Assembly: GCA_965215025.1 (NCBI GenBank)
Contig: CBDCCV010000001.1
Coordinates: 496,001 to 560,000 of the forward strand
Source of the DNA: CBDCCV01 sp965215025
GTDB lineage: Bacteria > Bacteroidota > Rhodothermia > Rhodothermales > Salinibacteraceae
Length of the DNA stretch: 64,000 bases
Direction: 5' to 3'
The notes beneath the pieces are model-generated. The model saw nothing but the letters and a program-made list of their open reading frames with translations, was not told where the DNA came from and did not search any database. Position 1 is the stretch's first letter; the number at the start of each line of letters is the position of its first letter. A program made the translations under genes and the position numbers. Below are positions 57,953 through 64,000 of the stretch, piece after piece.

Positions 57953-60070
57953 ATGAAACACCCTCCGCCGCGTCTTCGCACGGCTCCGCGCGCGCCGCTC
58001 GTTGCCCTTCTGCTGATCTTGCTCCTCCTCGCGCCTGCCCTCCCGGCGCAGGCGCAGTCCCGAGGCGCCCCGCCCGACGAAAACGCACAGGCGCCTGCCG
58101 ACACGCTCGAATACGCGCTTGGCCCCGTCGAGGTCTTCGCCACGCCGTTCGCCATCCCGGCCGGGACGGCGCCCTTTGCCGTGAGCCACCTCCAGCGCAC
58201 CGACGCCGAGCTGAACGCCGATCCCACGCTCGCCCTCGAAGACCTCGCCACGACGGTGCCGGGGCTGTGGGTGAACACGCGCACGCACTACGCCACCGGA
58301 GAGCGCCTCACCATGCGCGGGCTGGGCTGGCGCGCGCAGTTTGGCGTGCGCGGCGTGCAGGTGGTCATGGACGGCATCCCGCTGACGGTGGCCGACGGGC
58401 AGGCCATCCTCGACGTCGTAGACCCGTCGTTCATCCGCGAGATGGAGGTGATCCGCGGGCCGGCCTCTACGTTTTGGGGCAACGCCTCAGGCGGCGTGCT
58501 CTACCTCTCTACGAAGCCCCCGGCGGGGACGCCGCACCGGGTGCGCGCGCGGCAGACCGTCGGCTCCTACGGCCTCTCGAAGACGGATCTTCAGGTCACG
58601 CCCCGCCTCGGCGGCCGGCACCGCCTGAGCGCGTACGCCTCGTACCTGGCGCAGGACGGCTTCCGCGAGCACAGCAGCGTGAAGCTCTTCCGCAGCGGCC
58701 TCACCGGCACGTACGCCTTGGGCGAAGAACGCGGCATCGAATACTTCGGCGCGTACTCGAACATGCCCGAGGCCGAGAACCCCGGCACGCTCGACGACTC
58801 CACCGCCGCCGCCGATCCGCGCAGCGCGCGCGGCTTCATCGTGAGCCAGGGCGTGGGGAAGACGTCGCAGCAGGGGCAGCTTGGCCTGACGTACTACGCG
58901 CGCACGGGCGCCGGCCTCTTGCGGGCCACGGGCTACGGCGTCTTCCGCGTGCTGGAGAACCCGATCCCCAGCGACTACATCGACCTGAGCCGGCGCGCGG
59001 GCGGCACGCGCCTCACGCTCCAAGACCAGGACGGGCGGCTCGAATGGGGCCTCGGCCTCGAAGGTAAGCTCCAGCGTGACGACCGCCGGGAGTTCTCGAA
59101 CGAAGGCGGCGCGCCGGACTCACTCCAGATCGACCAGCTTGAAGCGGTGTACGACGGCGCCGCGTTCGGGCGGGCCGCGCTCTCTCTCGGTGCGCTGCGC
59201 CTGAGCGCCGGGCTGCGCTACGACTGGCTCCGCTTCTCTGCCGACGACCGCCTGGACGCCGCCGAGCAGAGCGGCGGTCAGGACGGCGCGCGCCCGTTCC
59301 AGGCGCTCAGCCCCTCGCTCGGCCTCCTTTACGATCTGACGAACGCGCGCCTCTTCGTCAACCTGAGCACGGCGCTCGAAGCGCCGACGACGACCGAGCT
59401 GGGCAACCGCCCCGACGGGCAGGGCGGCTTCAACCCGGACGTGGAGCCGGAGCGCACGTACGGCATCGAGGCCGGCGCGCAGGGCGTCTTCCTCGCGCCG
59501 CAGATCTCGTACGACGTGGCGCTTTTCGCCATGCAGGTGCGCAACCTCCTGGAGCCGTACCAGCTTGTCGAGGACGGCCCCACGCTCTTCCGCAACGCCG
59601 GGCGCACGCGCCACCTCGGCGCCGAGGCCGCCCTCCAGTGGCAGCTTCCGCAGCACCTCTCGCTCAGGGCCAGCTACACCTTCCTCCGCGCCACCTTTGA
59701 AGAGGCGGAGGCGGACGGCCTGCGCCTCGACGGCAACCGCGTGCCCGGCGCGCCGGAGCACGTCGTAGGCGCCGTTCTAAGCTGGCGGCCTGGGCCGCTC
59801 TGGCTCACGCTCGACGCACGCGGCGTAGGCGCCTTCTACGTCAACAGCGCGAACACGGCCCGGAACGACGGCTACGTCACCGTCGATGCGCGCCTGAGCC
59901 ATCCGGGGCTACGCCTCGCGCCGCGCCTCGTGCTCCAGCCCTTCGCCGAAGGAAGCAACCTCTTCGACGAGCGCTACAACGACACGGTGGTCAACTTCTT
60001 CGGCGGGCGCTACTACGAGCCGGCCGCCGGGCGCACCTGGAGCGCCGGCCTCGCGCTCCAGGTGGACTGA
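57953..60070 (+). CDS. TonB-dependent outer-membrane receptor
   Basis: 705 residues with a signal peptide (LVALLLILLLLAPALPAQAQ). The plug domain (about 60-175) has ERLTMRGLGWRAQFGVRGVQVVMDGIPLT and PSFIREMEVIRGPASTFWGNASGGVLYLSTK. The barrel runs to the C-terminus and ends with an aromatic-rich strand (GRTWSAGLALQVD). A weak TonB box may lie at VEVFATP. It imports a ligand across the outer membrane. Its position between the MoxR and VWA genes suggests that it brings in the hydroxylase substrate or a metal. The ligand is unknown. Confidence 0.93.
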   Translation: MKHPPPRLRTAPRAPLVALLLILLLLAPALPAQAQSRGAPPDENAQAPADTLEYALGPVEVFATPFAIPAGTAPFAVSHLQRTDAELNADPTLALEDLATTVPGLWVNTRTHYATGERLTMRGLGWRAQFGVRGVQVVMDGIPLTVADGQAILDVVDPSFIREMEVIRGPASTFWGNASGGVLYLSTKPPAGTPHRVRARQTVGSYGLSKTDLQVTPRLGGRHRLSAYASYLAQDGFREHSSVKLFRSGLTGTYALGEERGIEYFGAYSNMPEAENPGTLDDSTAAADPRSARGFIVSQGVGKTSQQGQLGLTYYARTGAGLLRATGYGVFRVLENPIPSDYIDLSRRAGGTRLTLQDQDGRLEWGLGLEGKLQRDDRREFSNEGGAPDSLQIDQLEAVYDGAAFGRAALSLGALRLSAGLRYDWLRFSADDRLDAAEQSGGQDGARPFQALSPSLGLLYDLTNARLFVNLSTALEAPTTTELGNRPDGQGGFNPDVEPERTYGIEAGAQGVFLAPQISYDVALFAMQVRNLLEPYQLVEDGPTLFRNAGRTRHLGAEAALQWQLPQHLSLRASYTFLRATFEEAEADGLRLDGNRVPGAPEHVVGAVLSWRPGPLWLTLDARGVGAFYVNSANTARNDGYVTVDARLSHPGLRLAPRLVLQPFAEGSNLFDERYNDTVVNFFGGRYYEPAAGRTWSAGLALQVD

Positions 60071-60130
60071 CGCCGCCTCACACACGCCCCGCGCCCCATC
60101 CGCCCCGGCCTCGACCGCTTGCTTTGAACG

Positions 60131-60203
60131 GATGACGACGAACGGATGACGACGGACGACCGTTCGCGCCTGAGCGTCGTCGTTCGTCTATCGTCGGTCG
60201 TCC
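60131..60203. repeat. Inverted repeat (GACGACGGACGA family)
   Basis: Left arm GATGACGACGGACGACCG (about 60145-60162) preceded by GATGACGACGAACG, and right arm CGTCGTCGTTCGTC...GTCGGTCGTCC (60175-60203). It lies between the receptor and the VWA gene; the right arm ends 11 bp before the VWA start codon. Confidence 0.8.
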
Positions 60204-60213
60204 CTCTGCGCGC

Positions 60214-61434
60214 ATGACCGACCTCTCCAACGGGCAGCCGCCCTCCACATCGGAAGCCGCCACCGGGCAAGCCACGCCGCTGGCCGACCACGTCATCGCC
60301 TTTGGGCGCATCCTCAGGCGTGCGGGGTTGCGCGTCGGCTCCGGCCAGATCGTGGACGCCCTGCGCGCGGTCGAGGTCGTAGGCGTAGAGCGGCGCGAGG
60401 ACGTGTACCAGGCGTTCTACAGCGTCTTCGTGCGACGGCAGAGCGAGGTCGAACTCTTCGACGGAGCGTTCCACCTCTTCTGGCGCGCGCCCTCGGAGCT
60501 GTCCGAGATGATGCAGATGATGCTGCCAAGCGCCGGCGACAACCGCGCGCCGGAGGAGCAGCCTCGGCAGCGCGTGCAGGAAGCGCTCGAAGAGCCGAAG
60601 GACCGTCCGCCCGAGCGCGCGCACCCCGTCGAAGAAGCGGAGATCGAGGTGAGCGTCTCCTTCAGCCGCACGGAGACGCTCAAAGAGAAAGACTTCGCCG
60701 ACTTCAGCGCCGAGGAAGTGGCCGCCGCGAAAGAGCTTATGCAGCGGATGCGCTGGCCCGTCGCCCCGCGCCGCGTCCGCCGGCTTTCCGCGCGCGAGAA
60801 GGGCCGCCCCCTCGACCTGCGCCGCACCGTGCGGGGCGCGCTCCGCCACCACGGCGAACTCCTGGACCTCTGCCGCCGGGGGCCGAAAAAGAAGCCGCGC
60901 CCCATCGTTCTCCTGTGCGACATCAGTGGGTCGATGGAACCCTATTCGCGGATGCTGCTGCACTTCATGCACGCCGTCACCGCCGGGATGGAGCAGCGCG
61001 TGGAGAGCTTCGTCTTCGGCACGCGGCTGACGCGCATCACGCACCACCTCCGCCGCCGCGACGTGGACGAGGCCGTCGCCCGCGTCTCGGATGAAGTGCA
61101 GGACTGGGCCGGCGGCACGCGCATCGGCGAGGCCATCCGGGCGTTCAACTACGTGTGGCTGCGGCGCGTCTTGCGCTCCGGCGGCGTCGCCTTGGTCATC
61201 AGCGACGGGTGCGACCGCGGCGACGCGGCGCTTCTGGGCAAGGAGATGGCCCGCCTCCGCCGCGCCTGCCATCACCTCTTCTGGCTCAACCCGCTCTTGC
61301 GCTACGCGGGCTACGAGCCGCTCACGCAGGGCATCCAAGCCGCCCTTCCGCACGTGGACAGCTTCCTGCCCGTGCACAACCTCGAATCGCTGGAGCAGCT
61401 CGGCCAAGCGCTGGCGAAGGCCACAGGGGGATGA
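60214..61434 (+). CDS. VWA-domain protein (CoxE-like)
   Basis: 406 residues. The C-terminal VWA domain has an intact MIDAS: D236 in LLCDISGSMEPYS, Thr in GGTRIGEAIRAF and Asp in VISDGCDRGDAALL. The N-terminal half (about 25-210) matches the CoxE helical region (HVIAFGRILRRAGLRVGSGQIVDALRAVEVVG; VRRLSAREKGRPLDLRRTVRGALRHHGELLDL). CoxE-type proteins act with MoxR ATPases to insert the cofactor in molybdenum hydroxylases. No membrane helix is present. Confidence 0.95.
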   Translation: MTDLSNGQPPSTSEAATGQATPLADHVIAFGRILRRAGLRVGSGQIVDALRAVEVVGVERREDVYQAFYSVFVRRQSEVELFDGAFHLFWRAPSELSEMMQMMLPSAGDNRAPEEQPRQRVQEALEEPKDRPPERAHPVEEAEIEVSVSFSRTETLKEKDFADFSAEEVAAAKELMQRMRWPVAPRRVRRLSAREKGRPLDLRRTVRGALRHHGELLDLCRRGPKKKPRPIVLLCDISGSMEPYSRMLLHFMHAVTAGMEQRVESFVFGTRLTRITHHLRRRDVDEAVARVSDEVQDWAGGTRIGEAIRAFNYVWLRRVLRSGGVALVISDGCDRGDAALLGKEMARLRRACHHLFWLNPLLRYAGYEPLTQGIQAALPHVDSFLPVHNLESLEQLGQALAKATGG

Positions 61435-61490
61435 GACGAAGAAAGGACGAGACGAGGAGGAGAAGAGCGCTTCGTCTCGTCGTTTCCTCC
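61433..61490. repeat. Inverted repeat GAGACGAAGAAAGGACG...
   Basis: Left arm about 61433-61457 and right arm CTTCGTCTCGTCGTTTCCTC (61470-61489) form an imperfect hairpin between the VWA gene and moaA. It resembles 35866-35931. Confidence 0.65.
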
Positions 61491-61586
61491 GTTCACCGTT
61501 TCCATCCCCCGCGTCTAGAAATCGGATCACGCGCACTCAGCAGCGGTACCTACTCTTTCAGCAAACGCTGCCCCGCCCCGCCGTCC

Positions 61587-62702
61587 ATGAGCGACCTCTT
61601 CTACGAACTTGACGTGCTCCCCCCCGGCGGCGACGGCCCCTCGGCCCCCGCCGAAGCGCCTGTCGAGGAGGTGCCGCAGCGCTTCGGGCTGGACTACGAC
61701 GCGGCGCGCTCCGAGGCCGAGGTCTTAAGCGACGGCTTCGGCCGGAGGCACACCTACCTGCGCATCTCGCTTATCGAGCGCTGCAACCTGCGCTGCCGCT
61801 ACTGTATGCCCGAGGAGGGCCTGGACTGGACGCCCGGCGAGCAGCTTCTCACCGATGACGAGATCATCCGCCTGGCGCGGCTCTTCGTCGAGGCGGGCGT
61901 GACGAAAATCCGCCTCACGGGCGGCGAGCCGCTTCTGCGCCGAGGCGTTGAGCGCATCGCCAAGGAGATCGGCGCGCTTCCAGGGCTGCGCGACCTGGCC
62001 ATCACCACGAACGGGCTGCTTCTTCCGAAGAAGATCGACCGCTTGCAGAAGGCGGGGCTGACGCAGATCAACCTGAGCCTGGACACGCTGCGGCCGGAGC
62101 GCTTTGCGGCCATCACGCGCCGCAAGGGCTTCCCGCTCGTCCTGCGCGCCGTGGACGAGGCGATCCGGCGCGGCTTTAGCCCACTCAAAGTCAACTGCGT
62201 GGTGATGCGCGGCGTGAACGACGACGAGGTCTTGGACTTCGTGGCGTGGACGGAAGAGAAACCCGTCGAGGTGCGCTTTATCGAGTACATGCCCTTCGAC
62301 GGCAACCGCTGGGACGACCGCCGCCTCGTCCCCACCGCCGCGCTCTTGGAACGTGTCCGCGTGCGCTATCCGCATCTGGAGCGCCTCCAGGACGGCCCGC
62401 ACGACACGTCGCAGACGCACCGCGTGCCTGGCTTCGTGGGCCGCATCGGCTTCATCTCGTCGATGACGGAGCCGTTCTGCGAGGGCTGCAACCGCCTGCG
62501 CCTCACCGCCGACGGCCACCTCAAGGTCTGCCTCTTCGGCCGGGCCGAGGTGAGCCTGCGCGATGCCCTGCGCCGAGGCGCCCCGGACGGCGAGGTGCGC
62601 GCGCTCATCAGCCGGGCCGTGGGACGCAAGAAGGCGCGCCACGCCGGGATGTACAACCTCGCTCAGATGGAGAACCGCCCGATGATTACGATTGGCGGGT
62701 GA
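61587..62702 (+). CDS. moaA: GTP 3',8-cyclase (molybdenum cofactor biosynthesis)
   Basis: 371 residues from the ATG at 61587. The radical-SAM cluster motif is C66-x3-C70-x2-C73 (RCNLRCRYCMPEEGL). The C-terminal cluster is in MTEPFCEGCNRLRLTADGHLKVCLFG. The protein ends in GG, the conserved C-terminal motif of MoaA. A ~40-residue acidic/Pro-rich N-terminal extension precedes the core. It converts GTP to 3',8-cyclo-7,8-dihydro-GTP, the first step of molybdopterin, and completes the cofactor supply for this cluster. Confidence 0.98.
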   Translation: MSDLFYELDVLPPGGDGPSAPAEAPVEEVPQRFGLDYDAARSEAEVLSDGFGRRHTYLRISLIERCNLRCRYCMPEEGLDWTPGEQLLTDDEIIRLARLFVEAGVTKIRLTGGEPLLRRGVERIAKEIGALPGLRDLAITTNGLLLPKKIDRLQKAGLTQINLSLDTLRPERFAAITRRKGFPLVLRAVDEAIRRGFSPLKVNCVVMRGVNDDEVLDFVAWTEEKPVEVRFIEYMPFDGNRWDDRRLVPTAALLERVRVRYPHLERLQDGPHDTSQTHRVPGFVGRIGFISSMTEPFCEGCNRLRLTADGHLKVCLFGRAEVSLRDALRRGAPDGEVRALISRAVGRKKARHAGMYNLAQMENRPMITIGG

Positions 62703-62711
62703 AAGAAACCA

Positions 62712-63512
62712 GTGCTTCAGCCGTCACCTATATCTGCTTTTCAGAAAGATAACGAACCTTCAACGTCCACGGAAGATATCGAATCCTCGTTTATGCGTCA
62801 TCTACTTAGCTGCTCGATCTCGAACGCCATCTGCGATGTGCCGCTACGCCGTATCGTCATCACGGCGAGTATAACAGGCGGACTACTTCCGCTCGTAACA
62901 CCTCTCCTTGGCTTCGTACTTGACGCCCTGCTGTATTTTGATGACGCCGTCGCATGGGGTTTGCTCTGCGGCACCCTTACTCTCACCAGAGCATTGTACT
63001 TACACAGCGATGAAGATCGTAACGTTGCGTTTCAAACCCTTGATCTTTATGCCCGACTCGTTCTCGCCTCCCTTACTATGACGATGAGCGCGTTGGCTGC
63101 CATCGTCTTTTGGTGCTGGTGGGGGGATGGCGCCCTACCCAGCCCCTTTCTTGTGTCGCAGGCGTTCGTTGTGGGCGTAGTCATGACGATCTCCGTTTGG
63201 ATATTTCTCTACCACCTCGACGTTGTAGAAGCCAAAGCGCAAAAGTTTTGGTCGGAGGAGGTAGAACCGTTTCTCTCGCAAGCTGATCTGTCTCACGCTA
63301 TTCAGGGGGTACTCTTTGCTACTGCATTATTCGCGTTTGCGGGTCCAAAACTCTTAGACAGCTTTCTTTCATCGGTCGGGTTCGCACCTTCGCAGAGCGT
63401 GGTAGTGGTAATTGCAGTAGTTACAACACTCTGCATCCCCTACCAGATTTGGGTCTTCTGCCGAAGCTCGGAGCGGCCGCCCTACTGCTACCGCATGGGT
63501 AGAAAGTGGTAG
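62712..63512 (+). CDS. Unknown multi-pass membrane protein
   Basis: 266 residues from GTG at 62712, nine bases after moaA; an ATG at 62793 is an alternative start. Six or so hydrophobic segments are visible (VITASITGGLLPLVTPLLGF, SLTMTMSALAAIVFWCWWG, AFVVGVVMTISVWIFLYHL, VVVVIAVVTTLCIPYQIWVF), with a short C-terminal basic tail. I do not recognise a family. GC content and codon choice are clearly lower in GC than in neighbours, suggesting recent acquisition. Confidence 0.65.
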   Translation: MLQPSPISAFQKDNEPSTSTEDIESSFMRHLLSCSISNAICDVPLRRIVITASITGGLLPLVTPLLGFVLDALLYFDDAVAWGLLCGTLTLTRALYLHSDEDRNVAFQTLDLYARLVLASLTMTMSALAAIVFWCWWGDGALPSPFLVSQAFVVGVVMTISVWIFLYHLDVVEAKAQKFWSEEVEPFLSQADLSHAIQGVLFATALFAFAGPKLLDSFLSSVGFAPSQSVVVVIAVVTTLCIPYQIWVFCRSSERPPYCYRMGRKW

Positions 63513-63555
63513 CGGCCGGCGCGATCTTAGGACGAGGAGCAGCCTCTAAAGGGCA

Positions 63556-64000
63556 TCAGCACACCTGCACCGTCTCCATCCCCAGCAGCGCACCGAGCTT
63601 GTGCACCTTCGCGGCGATGTGCCCCACGCCCACGGCGCAGTGGTGCGACGGGCCTTCGCGCGACCACCCCTCGACAAACGCCTTGACGCCAATCGGGAAG
63701 CGGTAGCGCGAGTTCGTGTTGCCGATCTCTAAGATCGGCCCGGCCACGGCTTCGCCCTCGGCTACCAGGAGTTTGAGCCGCCCGTCGCCGGTCTGCACCA
63801 CGGCCAGCACGGTGACGGGGCCGTTTTTGACGCTCATCTCCACGGAGAGGCCCTGTCCCTGCTTGCCGTGGTACACGCTCAGCGGCTTGAGCCTGGGCTT
63901 CCCCTCAGCGATGGCGATGTGGCCGGGACCGTCGTGCCCCATCAAGAGCACGTCGTCGTTGAAGTCCATCGCGTAGAACTCGGTGAAGGAGCCGCCCACT
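63556..64000 (-). CDS. L-arabinose/L-fucose-isomerase-like protein, C-terminal part
   Basis: The frame runs off the right edge; 148 codons of the C-terminus are visible. DFNDDVLLMGHDGPGHIAIAEGKP, LSVYHGKQGQGLSVEMSVKNGPVT and LEIGNTNSRYRFP match the C-terminal domain of the L-arabinose/L-fucose isomerase-like family. The His in GHDGPGH and the His pair near the end (PSHHCAVGVGH) fit metal or substrate sites. It is probably an aldose-ketose isomerase; the sugar cannot be told from this fragment. Confidence 0.8.
   Translation of the reverse strand, partial: VGGSFTEFYAMDFNDDVLLMGHDGPGHIAIAEGKPRLKPLSVYHGKQGQGLSVEMSVKNGPVTVLAVVQTGDGRLKLLVAEGEAVAGPILEIGNTNSRYRFPIGVKAFVEGWSREGPSHHCAVGVGHIAAKVHKLGALLGMETVQVC

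Noticed and set aside
1..64000. tRNA or rRNA genes
   Set aside because: I saw no T-arm/anticodon patterns or rRNA-like stretches on either strand; a covariance-model search could still find one that I missed.

Overview
The window is high-GC bacterial chromosome with dense, mostly single-copy metabolic genes. It has outer-membrane and periplasmic functions (TonB-dependent receptor, TolC, MlaC), lipoprotein-like and secreted enzymes, Bacteroidota-style TTG/TAnnTTTG-like promoters next to ordinary TATACT -10 boxes, and few strong ribosome binding sites. I read it as a high-GC member of the Bacteroidota/Rhodothermota branch (Rhodothermales-like). That is an inference from gene content and is not proven. 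I saw no rRNA, tRNA, CRISPR array or complete insertion sequence.

Layout. 1-5.4 kb: a LacI-controlled starch operon (lipoprotein, lacI, very large secreted GH13 enzyme cut by the left edge) with a visible promoter and a perfect 14-bp operator. 5.5-27.9 kb: a long minus-strand run of stress, redox and signalling genes. These include a cNMP-sensing histidine kinase, an MFS exporter, a VapC/Phd-type toxin-antitoxin pair, DoxX, three paralogous FAD oxidoreductases carrying different sensory heads, a flavodoxin, a diadenylate-cyclase domain protein next to a KefB-type antiporter that carries a UBP zinc finger, a ferritin-like protein, a peroxiredoxin-like protein, a formate/nitrite channel fused to a DsbA domain, and an mhqD/mhqO-like pair. 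28-31.5 kb: metK, acpP, fabF. 31.5-34.2 kb: an accessory island of lower GC inserted at the 3' end of fabF (frameshifted HEPN gene, PIN remnant, small ORF, second fabF tail, alpha/beta hydrolase). 34.3-45.6 kb: a beta-lactamase-fold protein, then glycogen, gluconeogenesis and glycerol genes (pgm, glgA, glgC, fbp, glpD, glpK) and a DUF721 protein. 45.9-49.3 kb: tolC, mlaC and a glycosyltransferase. 49.3-62.7 kb: a molybdenum-hydroxylase cluster (mocA, xdhC / coxG, S, L, secreted protein, M, D, TonB receptor, E, moaA). The right edge holds an unknown membrane protein and the end of a sugar-isomerase-like gene.

How the parts fit. The molybdenum cluster contains structural subunits, cofactor synthesis and cofactor insertion, with an outer-membrane receptor lying inside it, so it looks like a self-contained import-and-oxidation module. 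Its form II active-site motif makes CO an unlikely substrate. The c-di-AMP synthase-like protein and the antiporter suggest a K+/H+ homeostasis unit. The kinase and the receiver-FAD protein are plausible two-component partners although they lie about 9 kb apart.

A recurring theme is the intergenic space: at least five families of palindromic repeats occupy most of the larger gaps. Several of them run into genes and supply C-terminal residues or stop codons.
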